Of a stretch of 64,000 nt of DNA, positions 51,220-60,000 are shown piece after piece (position 1 is the first letter of the stretch; each line of letters opens with the position of its first letter). This DNA comes from Gammaproteobacteria bacterium Ga0077536 (lineage in GTDB: Bacteria; Pseudomonadota; Gammaproteobacteria; Ga0077536), in contig LNEL01000062.1 in NCBI GenBank assembly GCA_001464935.1, forward strand, positions 33,116 to 97,115, in the 5' to 3' direction. The notes beneath the pieces were generated by a model that saw nothing but the letters and a program-made list of their open reading frames with translations, was not told where the DNA came from and did no database searches. Made by a program: the position numbers and the translations under genes.

Positions 51220-53054
51220 GTCGGCGCTCCGGTGTCGGCAACGGGTAGCAGGGAGGCGAGGTGCCGGCTCGCCTCGGCGAGCAGGTCGGGCGGCACCGTG
51301 AGCGGAAAGTCGAGCAGCATCTGGGCGTACGCCTTGCCCTGGGGATCGTGGCGCAGCGAGGCCACGCCGCCGCCACCGAGGGCCTGTTTCAGCACGAAGT
51401 TCAAACCGTCGAGGCCCGGCCACTCGTAACGCGTGACTTCGCCGCGCACGAGATGCGCGAAATAGGCGGCGACCGCGTCGGCGGTCAGCTGCGCGCGCAA
51501 CAGCGGCAGATAGCGGGGGTCGCGCGCCAGGATGCCGACGTTCGCCGAGTCACCCTTGTCGCCGCTGCGGCCGTGGGCGAACAGGAACAGCGGGGCGGTC
51601 ACGGCATCGGCCGTCGCGGGCTGCAGTGGCAGCGCCGGGGCAGGCGACGGGGCGCGTGGCGGGACAGTCGTCCCGGGGACGGGCACGGCCAGCGCGCGGC
51701 CATCGATCTCGACCGTCGGCGTCAGCTGCGACTTGTCGATCAGACAGGAAAACAGCCGCACCACGGGCTGCACGTTCGGCCGGCCGCCAGCGAAGCCGGT
51801 GAGGCCCTGGGCCATCGCGGTCGCGCTCGGAAAGATCTCCCGCGCAAAGAGTTCGAGCGCGTCCTTCTCGCGATGCGCGACCCCGATCTTGAGGATCACC
51901 TCGCGGGTGTCGCCGTGACGGGCGTGCGGTCCGTAGGTGCTTTCTGCGCCCAGCACTTCGACCGACACGTCGGCGTAATCGTCGAAGCCGCGTCCAGCAA
52001 AGAGTTGCCGGGTGCGCGCGAGGATCGCCTCGGCCACGCGCCGCGCCTTCGCATTCGCGTCGCGACCGCCGATCATCATCGTTGCGGTCGCGCGATAGCC
52101 CGCCTGCCAGGTCACCGAGACCTTGTACGTGCTGCCCGGCGCCGCGCCGCGCGCGCCACTGACGTGCACACGGTGTTCGCCCGCCTGGCGGAGCCGCACC
52201 TGCGTGAAATCGCAGGCGACATCGGGGAGCCGGTAGCACGCCGGATCGCCGATCTCGTAGACGATCTGCTCGCCGACCGTGGCCGGCGTCACGAGCCCAC
52301 CGGTACCGGGCGGCTTGGTGATCACGCAGCTGCCGTCGGCGTGGCATTCGGCAATCGGAAAGCCCATGTCGTGCCAGCCCGGCACGGTCTGCCAGTCCGT
52401 GAACAGGCCGCCCGTGCACTGTGCGCCGCATTCGATGATGTGGCCGACGAGGCTGCCGGCGGCGAGACGATCGTAGTCGTCCGCACGCCAGCCGAACTCG
52501 TGCATCAGCGGGCCGAGGGCCAGCGCGCTGTCGACGCAGCGGCCGGTGACGACGATGTCGGCACCGGCCGCGAGCGCGGCGGCGATCGGCGTCGCGCCGA
52601 GGTAGGCATTCGCGCTCCATGGCCGCGCCGGAAACGCGGCGCCGCTGTCCATCTCGGTCACGCCGGCCTCGCGCAGCGCGTCGGTACGGGAGAGGAGGTC
52701 GTCGCCGACGACGGCGGCGACTTTCAAATCGAGTCCGGCTTCGCGGATGGCCGCCGTCAATGCCGCGCAGCAGGCGGGCGCGTTGACGCCCCCCGCGTTG
52801 CTGACGACCTTGATGTGCTGGCGCGCGATCTCGGGCAGCAGCGGCTTCATCACCGCGTCGACGAAATCCGTGGCGTAGCCCGCCTCCGGTTTCTTCGCCT
52901 TCGCGCGCGCGAGCAGCGACATCGTGATCTCGGCGAGGTAATCCATCACGAGGTAGTCGATGCCGCCGGCGCGCACCAGTTGCGCCGGGCCTTCTGCGCT
53001 GTCGCCCCAGAAGCCGGCGCCGCAGCCGATGCGCACGACCTTGTCCACGCTCAC
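51213..53054 (-). CDS. AtuA-family protein with fused C-terminal AtuA-like ferredoxin-fold domain
   Basis: 613 residues. DUF1446/AtuA domain (about 1-460): RIGCGAGFWGDSAEGPAQLVRAGGIDYLVMDYLAEITMSLL, NAGGVNAPACCAAL, VTGRCVDSALALGPLMHEFGW. A C-terminal 100-residue domain (about 505-608) with HGRSGDKGDSANVGILA and LNFVLKQALGGGGVASLRHDPQGKA is the AtuA-associated domain, encoded separately in many genomes. AtuA of Pseudomonas is needed for acyclic terpene growth; its reaction is unknown. GTG start; overlaps the enoyl-CoA hydratase stop by 4 bases (GTGA). Confidence 0.93.
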   Translation of the reverse strand: MSVDKVVRIGCGAGFWGDSAEGPAQLVRAGGIDYLVMDYLAEITMSLLARAKAKKPEAGYATDFVDAVMKPLLPEIARQHIKVVSNAGGVNAPACCAALTAAIREAGLDLKVAAVVGDDLLSRTDALREAGVTEMDSGAAFPARPWSANAYLGATPIAAALAAGADIVVTGRCVDSALALGPLMHEFGWRADDYDRLAAGSLVGHIIECGAQCTGGLFTDWQTVPGWHDMGFPIAECHADGSCVITKPPGTGGLVTPATVGEQIVYEIGDPACYRLPDVACDFTQVRLRQAGEHRVHVSGARGAAPGSTYKVSVTWQAGYRATATMMIGGRDANAKARRVAEAILARTRQLFAGRGFDDYADVSVEVLGAESTYGPHARHGDTREVILKIGVAHREKDALELFAREIFPSATAMAQGLTGFAGGRPNVQPVVRLFSCLIDKSQLTPTVEIDGRALAVPVPGTTVPPRAPSPAPALPLQPATADAVTAPLFLFAHGRSGDKGDSANVGILARDPRYLPLLRAQLTADAVAAYFAHLVRGEVTRYEWPGLDGLNFVLKQALGGGGVASLRHDPQGKAYAQMLLDFPLTVPPDLLAEASRHLASLLPVADTGAPTC

Positions 53055-53833
53055 TTGCCGGTCCAGTCCGGTTTGCGCTTCGCGTTGAACGCGGCGAAGC
53101 CTTCCTTCGCGTCCTCGGACTGCGCCATGATCGGCAGCATCACCTGCGTCAGTTCGAAGGACTGGTCAAGCGCCATGTCCTCGATCGCGTGGAAGACCTG
53201 CTTGCCGATGCGGATCGCGGTCGGTGATTTGTCGACGATACGCGCGAGCAGCCAGTCGACCTTCGCGTCGAGTTCGGCCGGAGGCACGACGTAGCTGACG
53301 ATATCGAGCGCCAGCGCGTCCGCGGCGTCGATCAGTTCGCCGGTGATGCACATCTCGAGCAGTCGCCGCCGTGGGATGATGCGCATCATGTACGGCAGGA
53401 TCATCATCGGAAACAGGCCGACGCGCGTTTCGGGCACGCCGAAGCGGGCGGTCGAGGTCGTGATCGCCATGTCGCAGGCGCACACGATGCCGAGTCCGCC
53501 CGCCATCGCGTCGCCATTGATGCGCGCGACGATGGGCAGACGGCAGGCCTGCATGCGTCGGAACAACCTGATCACATAGTGGTTCGGCTCGGCGGGTTCG
53601 AGCGCGAACGGCGAACCGTCGGCGCTGGGCTTCAAATCGCCGCCGGCGCAGAACACCCGCTCGCCCGCACCGGTCAGCACGATGGCGCGCACGGCGGGGT
53701 CGGCTTCTGCCGCGTCGATGGCGGCGATCACGCCCGCGCACAAGGCCTCGTTGATTGCATTGCGCCGCTCCGGACGGTTGATGGTGATCTGGACCGCCTG
53801 CCCGCGCGCCTGACTGAGGACGACCTCGGCCAC
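53051..53833 (-). CDS. enoyl-CoA hydratase/isomerase (crotonase family)
   Basis: First gene of the carboxylase operon. 260 residues with NRPERRNAINEAL, the oxyanion-hole pieces FCAGGDLK and GGLGIVCACDMAI, and ETRVGLFPMM around the catalytic glutamate area. In leucine and terpene pathways a crotonase hydrates the carboxylated product (3-methylglutaconyl-CoA or isohexenylglutaconyl-CoA), and that is the likely job here. GTG 53833 follows GGGAGG. A candidate promoter and an 11-base dyad lie just upstream. Confidence 0.92.
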   Translation of the reverse strand: MAEVVLSQARGQAVQITINRPERRNAINEALCAGVIAAIDAAEADPAVRAIVLTGAGERVFCAGGDLKPSADGSPFALEPAEPNHYVIRLFRRMQACRLPIVARINGDAMAGGLGIVCACDMAITTSTARFGVPETRVGLFPMMILPYMMRIIPRRRLLEMCITGELIDAADALALDIVSYVVPPAELDAKVDWLLARIVDKSPTAIRIGKQVFHAIEDMALDQSFELTQVMLPIMAQSEDAKEGFAAFNAKRKPDWTGK

Positions 53834-53851
53834 GTCTGCCTCCCGGTGTCG

Positions 53852-53900
53852 TAACGATGTTAAGCGCCGGACTCTAGAGGACAGCGCGCGGCACGGTCAA
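53852..53900 (-). promoter_or_regulatory. candidate promoter and operator of the acyl-CoA carboxylase operon
   Basis: On the minus strand: TTGACC (53900-53895), 17-base spacer, CTAGAG (53877-53872, a weak -10), then the dyad TAACATCGTTA (53862-53852), 18 bases before the GTG start. The dyad position just after the predicted start site fits a repressor site (AtuR/TetR-like regulators sit on such operons), but no regulator gene is beside it. Confidence 0.35.
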
Positions 53901-54087
53901 TCAATGTGGGCACCGTGGCCAGCGCGGGTGCGGGCAGGGTAGGCGTCGCCGTGCCGTCCCGCCGCCCGGGTCGGCGGGACGGGTCATCCGTGCGAATGCC
54001 AGAAATGCCCGTTCCTCGTGCTTGACGACGACTGTCGTGGCACGGCACTTTCGACGTGGGTCAGCCACCGAGAGGATGCACAGGGAG

Positions 54088-54780
54088 ATGAACAACAAGC
54101 ACGAATGCACGCGCAGGCTGTGGGGTCTGCTGGGCGCGTGTGCCGGTCTGGCGCTGAACGCGGGCGCGGCACAGGCCACGATTCTCAATTTCGACGATTT
54201 GTCGCTCTTCGCGGTCATTCCGCAGAATTACGGCGACCGCGCCACCGGCACCGCCGCTGACGCGTTCGTGTACGGCGAGGGCGAGGGTTACACGCCGAAT
54301 GTCGTCGTCGAGTACACGACGACCAACACGGCGACGCCGTTCAACGTGTGGGACGGCTACGGCGACCTGTCACGGGCGCTGGGCCACAACCAGTTCAGCG
54401 TGCTGGGCGATCTCGTCCTGCGTCCCGACGCCGGTTTCCGCGTCGTGCTGCACAGCTTCGAGCTCGGGGCGTTCCAGGCCAACTATCCGAACAGCCGGGT
54501 CCAGGTGCTGGATCTCGATGGCACCACGCTGTTCGACACCGGCGTGTTCACGGCGCTGCTGGCACCGGCCGGGGCGGGTGCGGGCCACTACACCTTCCCG
54601 GACAATGGGCCTGTCAGCTCTGCGAACGGGCTGCGCCTCGTCGTCACGGAATTCGGGGACCTGGGGCTCGACAACATCAGCTTCAGCCAGACCCCCGTCC
54701 CGGTGCCGGCGGCGTTGCCGTTGTTCGCCAGCGCGCTTGCCGGCCTTGCGGTGCGGCGCCGGCGGCGCAGGCCCGACTGA
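54088..54780 (+). CDS. PEP-CTERM-type exported protein
   Basis: 230 residues. Signal peptide about 1-30 (cleavage near AQA-TILNF), a beta-rich middle (FDDLSLFAVIPQNYGDRATG, then HSFELGAFQANYPNSRVQVLDLDG), and a C-terminal tail VPVPAALPLFASALAGLAVRRRRRRPD, the VPxPAA-LF-GL-RRR form of the PEP-CTERM sorting signal. The middle has no family I can name. ATG 54088 is preferred; ATG 54076 is four codons upstream. A 9-bp hairpin follows the stop. Second such protein in the window. Confidence 0.86.
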   Translation: MNNKHECTRRLWGLLGACAGLALNAGAAQATILNFDDLSLFAVIPQNYGDRATGTAADAFVYGEGEGYTPNVVVEYTTTNTATPFNVWDGYGDLSRALGHNQFSVLGDLVLRPDAGFRVVLHSFELGAFQANYPNSRVQVLDLDGTTLFDTGVFTALLAPAGAGAGHYTFPDNGPVSSANGLRLVVTEFGDLGLDNISFSQTPVPVPAALPLFASALAGLAVRRRRRRPD

Positions 54781-54785
54781 CGCCG

Positions 54786-54809
54786 ACTGCCGCGTCCCGC
54801 CGCGGCAGT
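54786..54809 (+). terminator. hairpin after the PEP-CTERM gene, possible weak terminator
   Basis: ACTGCCGCG (54786-54794) and CGCGGCAGT (54801-54809) are perfect inverted repeats around a 6-base loop, starting 5 bases past the stop. No T tract. Confidence 0.4.
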
Positions 54810-54860
54810 GTGGGTCGCCCGTGCGACGGGTGGCTACAGGCCGAGCCGCCCGCGTAGAAT

Positions 54861-54895
54861 CTCCCGCGTCCCTGCCATGCCGGCAGACGCGGGAG
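54861..54895 (+). promoter_or_regulatory. leader hairpin covering the ribosome-binding site of the FMN split-barrel gene
   Basis: CTCCCGCGTC (54861-54870) pairs perfectly with GACGCGGGAG (54886-54895); the inner bases TGCC/GGCA can also pair. The right arm contains GGGAG, the only Shine-Dalgarno candidate for ATG 54901. A -10-like TAGAAT lies at 54855-54860, directly before the hairpin. Confidence 0.4.
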
Positions 54896-54900
54896 TCCCC

Positions 54901-55563
54901 ATGAGCGATTTCGAGATCACGCCGCGCAACCGGGTGATGCGCTACCCGAAGCGCGCCGCCTACGACACCGACACGATCTATCCGATTCTCGACGAGGCGC
55001 TGGTGTGCCACGTCGGCTTTGCAATCGACCACCAGCCGTTCGTGATTCCGACCATCCACGCCCGGATGGGCGACCAGCTGCTGCTGCACGGCCTGAAAGG
55101 CGGACGAATGCTCGAGCACGTCAACGCAGGCAATCCGCTGTGCGTGACCGTGACCCTGCTCGACGGGCTCGTGATGGCGCGCACGGTGTTCAATCATTCG
55201 ATGAACTACCGCTCGGTCGTGCTCTATGGCCGCGGCGCGACGATCGAGGACCCGGCGACGAAGCTCGCTGCGCTCGAATGCCTTACCGAGCACGTCGCGC
55301 GCGGGCGGTGGGCGGATGCCCGGCCGCCGACCGACAAGGAACTGATGGCGACGACCATCGTCGCGATCGAGATCGAATCGGCGTCGGCGAAAGTCCGCCA
55401 GGGTCCACCGGGCGACGACGGTGAGGATCTCGAGTACCCGGTGTGGGCTGGCGTGATTCCGTTGCCGGTGATGCCGCAGGCGGCCGAAACGGATCCGAAG
55501 CAGACGGTGGTCTATCCGCAGCCCGACTACGTGCGTCACTATCGCCGCCCCGGCCGTGCGTGA
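54901..55563 (+). CDS. pyridoxamine 5'-phosphate oxidase-like FMN-binding split-barrel protein
   Basis: 220 residues of the flavin-nucleotide-binding (Pnp_ox-like/NimA-like) group. LDEALVCHVGFAIDHQPFVIPTIHARMGDQLLLHGLKGGRML and NYRSVVLYGRG are the FMN-barrel signature. It is not PdxH, which is present at 6.9 kb. Function in this group is usually unassigned (flavin-dependent reductase or FMN storage). It overlaps the DUF3422 start by 8 bases. Confidence 0.88.
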   Translation: MSDFEITPRNRVMRYPKRAAYDTDTIYPILDEALVCHVGFAIDHQPFVIPTIHARMGDQLLLHGLKGGRMLEHVNAGNPLCVTVTLLDGLVMARTVFNHSMNYRSVVLYGRGATIEDPATKLAALECLTEHVARGRWADARPPTDKELMATTIVAIEIESASAKVRQGPPGDDGEDLEYPVWAGVIPLPVMPQAAETDPKQTVVYPQPDYVRHYRRPGRA

Positions 55564-56830
55564 ACATCCCCAGCGCTATGCGCTGGTCAACGAGCTCCAT
55601 GCGCGGCCGCACCTCGATTTGCACGGGGCCGGCCGCGCGTCGTACTACGCGCTGCTGCGCGACGAGAACTCGCAGGACGATCACGCGCACCTGGTGGCCT
55701 ACTGTCAGCGCCACGGGCTGCCGTTGCCGCCGCCCGAGGCGAAGCACTATGCGGCGCACACCGATGCGGTGACGCTGAAATGGGAGTCGCACACCGAGTT
55801 CACGAGCTACCTGTTCGTGCGCGAAGGCAGTGCGGCGCCGTTCACCGAACGCGTGATCGACCGTGTGCCGGCCGACTGGTGGCAGGCGACACCCGGCGAA
55901 CTGCTGGTGGCCTTGCACATGGAAGTCTGTGGCCGCGACTGGCCGGAGCCCGGCGAAGAGGAGCTCGCCGCCTGGTTCGGTCGCGACACGCTGTGTTCCG
56001 CGAGTCTCTATCTCGGCCGCGCAGCGGTGTGGACGGACTTCCGCGTGCATGCGGACGGCGCCGCGCGTCTGTTGATTCGCAACGACAGCATGAGCCCGCA
56101 GCAGACCGGCCGTGCGCTGCAGCGGCTCGCGGAACTCGAGACCTATCGCGCGATGGCGCTGCTCGCCCTGCCGCTGGCGCAGGACGCGAGCCCGCGCATC
56201 AGGCAGGTCGATCTGCGGCTCGCGGCGCTGACCAGCCGGCTCAACGTGATGGCCGGCCTCGACGAGCAGCGCGCCGCGCTGCAGGAGCTGTCGATGCTGT
56301 CGGCCGAAATCGAGCAACTCGCCGCGAACACCGCCTACCGCTTCGGCGCGACTGCCGCCTACCACGCGCTCGTGCAGGAGCGGCTCGAGGGCGTGCGCAA
56401 TGCCCATGTCTCCGGGCGGCCGTCGATCGCCGAATTCATCGACCGCCGACTGCTGCCGGCGATCCGCACCTGCAACTCGGTCGCTGCGCGCGGCGAAGGC
56501 ATTGCGCGCCGGCTGTCGCGCAGCCTGAACCTGCTGCGGACGCAGGTCGATGTCGCGGTCGAGGCGCAGAACCGCGATCTGCTGGCGTCGATGAACCAGC
56601 GCGCGCGCCTGCAACTGCGCCTGCAGGAAACGGTCGAGGGCCTGTCAATCGCCGCGATCACCTACTACGTGGTCGGACTCGTCGGCTATGTCGCGAAGGC
56701 GGCGCACACGTGGTGGCCGGCGCTGTCGGTCGAACTGACGCAGGCCGTCGCGATCCCGCTCACCGCAGGCCTGCTGTGGTGGGGCATCGGCAGGGTCCGC
56801 GCGCGCATCGCGCGGCGCATCGATGTCTGA
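55556..56830 (+). CDS. DUF3422 family protein, C-terminal membrane anchor
   Basis: 424 residues; starts MREHPQRYALVNELHARPH, the family signature, followed by a soluble alpha/beta part, a long helical region (about 230-360) and two hydrophobic segments near the C-terminus (about 363-381 and 393-412). Family function unknown. GTG start at 55556 lies inside the upstream gene, so the two are translationally coupled. The convergent MshQ-like gene ends 197 bases on, beyond a repeat. Confidence 0.88.
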   Translation: MREHPQRYALVNELHARPHLDLHGAGRASYYALLRDENSQDDHAHLVAYCQRHGLPLPPPEAKHYAAHTDAVTLKWESHTEFTSYLFVREGSAAPFTERVIDRVPADWWQATPGELLVALHMEVCGRDWPEPGEEELAAWFGRDTLCSASLYLGRAAVWTDFRVHADGAARLLIRNDSMSPQQTGRALQRLAELETYRAMALLALPLAQDASPRIRQVDLRLAALTSRLNVMAGLDEQRAALQELSMLSAEIEQLAANTAYRFGATAAYHALVQERLEGVRNAHVSGRPSIAEFIDRRLLPAIRTCNSVAARGEGIARRLSRSLNLLRTQVDVAVEAQNRDLLASMNQRARLQLRLQETVEGLSIAAITYYVVGLVGYVAKAAHTWWPALSVELTQAVAIPLTAGLLWWGIGRVRARIARRIDV

Positions 56831-56842
56831 GGCGCTTGATTC

Positions 56843-56961
56843 GGTCAGCGAGAACACCGAGCTCACAGAGGCAGGAACGAGCATGAGGTGAGAGGTGCAT
56901 CAGCTTGCCGACCGTTCTCATCCTTTCTATTTCATGCCCTGACTCCGTGTCCTCGGTGGCC
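56843..56961. repeat. short paired GCCACCGAGAACACC-family repeat
   Basis: Left arm 56843-56865 (GGTCAGCGAGAACACCGAGC) faces right arm 56940-56961, whose complement reads GGCCACCGAGGACACGGAGT; about 17 of 22 positions agree with one gap. It lies 12 bases past the DUF3422 stop, between two converging genes, as at 47.27-47.61 kb. Confidence 0.55.
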
Positions 56962-57027
56962 GATTTCGCCGCTTCGCCGTCGGCGGGAATTTCAAATTGA
57001 GTGCCTGGACCGGGACGTCGTCCCGAT

Positions 57028-60000
57028 TCAGCGCCAGACGTCGCGCTGATAGATCACCGTGCGTGGCCCCGCATACAGACCGAAGCTCGCGCGGCCGCGC
57101 GGATCCTCGACGAGCTTGCCGTCGCCGTTCCAGTCGTAGCGCAGCCACTCGCTCGCGGCGATGCCGAGATCGATGCGGTAGTCGAGTTCGCCGATGTTGC
57201 CGCTGCCGGGTGCGCTGAAGCCGAGACCGAGCAGGCCGCTGGCGAGTGGCGCATGCGCGATGCCGGCGATCGATTTGCCGCCGCCGACGGCGATCGCCGT
57301 CTCGCCCGGGGCAGGTTCGGTGTCCGCGCTGCCGCTGCCGAGATCGATAGCCTGCGCCGGGATCGCGGTGCACACGTCGGCGTCGTTGCGCGTGAATCCC
57401 CGGCCATTGAAGTACTCCGCGCGCACGGGGGCGGCGAGCGGCAGCAGTTCGGAGCCGAGCACGTTGTCGGTGGCCAGCCGCCCGTAGCGCAGATTGGCGC
57501 CGGCGATGTCTTCGAACGTGAAGTCGTCGCAGGCGCCGTCGTCGGCGGCGTCGAAGCAGATCGCGTCCGTGTCGGTCAGGTTCTGCGCCGGCATCGTCAG
57601 ATCGACCGCGGCGCTGAACGGGCCGACGGGTGTGCTGCGTGTATACGTGAAGCGATCGCCGGCCGAACCCGCCGGCAGGCTCAGGACGAAACTCCCGGTG
57701 CCCGTCGTCGTGTCGGTGGCGGCGGCGCCGGCGCCGGCGGTGTGGCGCAGGTCGCGCGCCGCGCTGTCCGCCGCGCGTCGCCCGGCGAGCGTCGAATGCA
57801 GACGGAAGAAGCCGCTGGTCGTGTAGTTGCGGGTCGTCGTGCCGAGCGCGTTCAGCGCGGTGACCGTCAGCGCCGGTGCGGTGCTGAAGGCGAAGGGCTG
57901 ATCCATGTACGTGAACGCGCCCTTGTCGCAGCCATCTGCGAACAGCGGCTGGTTCGGCGTCAGCGCGAAGCGTGCGGGGTGAAAGCGTCCGACCGCGCCG
58001 GACAGGCCCCGGATCGCGGCCGTGGCCGCCGCGCCGATGCCGAGATAATCGCCGGTCTGCACGGCCGACACTTCGATGATGCCGACCTCGTCATACCGCA
58101 AACCGCTGACCTTCGCGATGCCGTTCGCGAGCGTCGCGGCCGGCGCGCCACTGAGCCCGGGGTGGCGGCCGGCGACCGGTTGCAGCAGCGCGGCGCCGAG
58201 GCTCAGCGGTGCGGCCGGCGCAAAATTCGGGGCCGTTGAATTGTCCGACAAGCGCGCATTGTTGGCCGGATCGCTGTCGCCGCTCTGCATGCCGTCGGCG
58301 ATGCCGTCGCTGTTGCGATCGTCTGCCGCACTCCACACCACCGCGCGTACACTCGCGCCGAACGACTCGCCGGCGGCGAGATAGGCCGCGCCGCTCGCCG
58401 AGGTCGCGCCCGGATTGCCGGGTATCGTCACGTCGAGCGCGAACGGGCGCCAGGCGAAGACGTTGCTGCTGCCGCGCATCGCGTTGTCGGACTCCTTGCC
58501 GTTCTCCAGCGGCAGCTGCCTGCGTGCGTGCAGGCGCACGCTGCCCGCGTCGTCGAACGTGGTCGCGAAACTGGTGGCACCGGCCGCGTCGAACGCCATT
58601 TTGACCGGTGTGAACGCGGTGACATTGCCGCCGGGATTGCCGGCGACACTGGTGGCGCTGCCGCCGTCGATCAGCAGGCTGCGCCCGCTGCAGCGGGCCG
58701 GTGCCACGCACTCGAAGCCGAACTCGATCAACTGCGTGCCCGCCAGGGCGGCCTCGCAGGCGCTGGTGCCTTCTTTCGTGCGCACGGCGCGCAGCGTCAA
58801 AGTCTGCGCGCCGGGTGCCAGCGCCGAGGACTTGCCGGCAATCTGGGTCCCGATCAGGTCGTCGGGACGCGCGCGGGTGCTCGCGCCGAACACGAACCCG
58901 GTCTCGACGAACTCGAGATCGGGATCATCGGCCGCCGTGGCCCTGCCGCTGCGCTCCGATGCACTGCCGTCGCTGACATCGATGTTCAGACTGCCGGCGG
59001 CCGTGTGACGCAGGCCGAACGCGACGCCGCCACCGTCGGCGCTGGCGAACCTGTAGACGGCCTTGCCGTCGTTGCTGTCACCGTTGTCGAGCGAGCCGGC
59101 GCCCGACAGCAGCGACCAGTCGCCCGCGCCGATCGACGTCGACAGATCGACCACGCCACCGTAGTCCGATACGACTTCGCCGCTGGCGGTCAGGGCGACG
59201 ATTTTCACCGTCGCCGGTTCACAGGTCACGGCGGTGCCGACGTGCGAGAGGCCGAAGCGGTCGATGCCACCGCACGGACGCGTCAGTGCCATGTCGCGCT
59301 GCACGACCGTCTGCGGCGCCTCGTAGTTGTAGATGCGGACTTCGTCGAGGGTGCCGCCAGCCGCGTCGGTGCGGCTCGCGAGCGCGGATTCCGCGATCCG
59401 CGAGTCGCCCAGATAGAGGGTCGACAGCGAACGGTGCAGCTCACCGCTGCTGCTCTCGGTCGCGGACGCATACAGCTTGCCGTCGAGATAGATGCGCAGT
59501 TCCGAGCGCTTGTCCCCGGCCGTGATGCGCCAACTGATCGCCAGATGTTTCCACGTGTTGGCCGGCACGGCGTTGTCGATCGAGGGCAACAGGTCGATGG
59601 TGTTGGGGCTGCTCGCATTGTCGGTGACGACGAAGCGCAGCCGCCCGCTGCGGGTCTTGCCGAACGTGAACGAGCGCCCTTTCGCCGAGCTGCCGTCGAG
59701 CAGGACATTGTCCGTGGCCGACCAGTCGCGCGCGCTGCGATACCAGAAGGTGATCGTGCCGCGGCTGCCGATCTTCAACACGGGCAGGCCGGTGTCGACG
59801 GCATCGAGGTGTGACTGGGTGGCGCTGGCCGGGATTTCGATGCCGCGGCAAATCCGGCCGGTGACCGATTCGACGAGCGGCGCCGCCGCCGGGCTGTCGA
59901 CGCGCGTGCCGTGGAAGCCGTTGGCGCTGCTGTCGAGAATTTCGCCGGCCGCACCCGTCAGGCGTCCCTGTTCGAAGCGATACTCCGCGATCGGCGCTTC

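Noticed and set aside
47542..51429. A plus-strand open frame of nearly 1300 codons opposite the carboxylase operon
   Set aside because: It is the antisense of three genes with clear family motifs; its product is Arg/His/Asp-rich and shows no fold. High GC keeps the opposite frames open.
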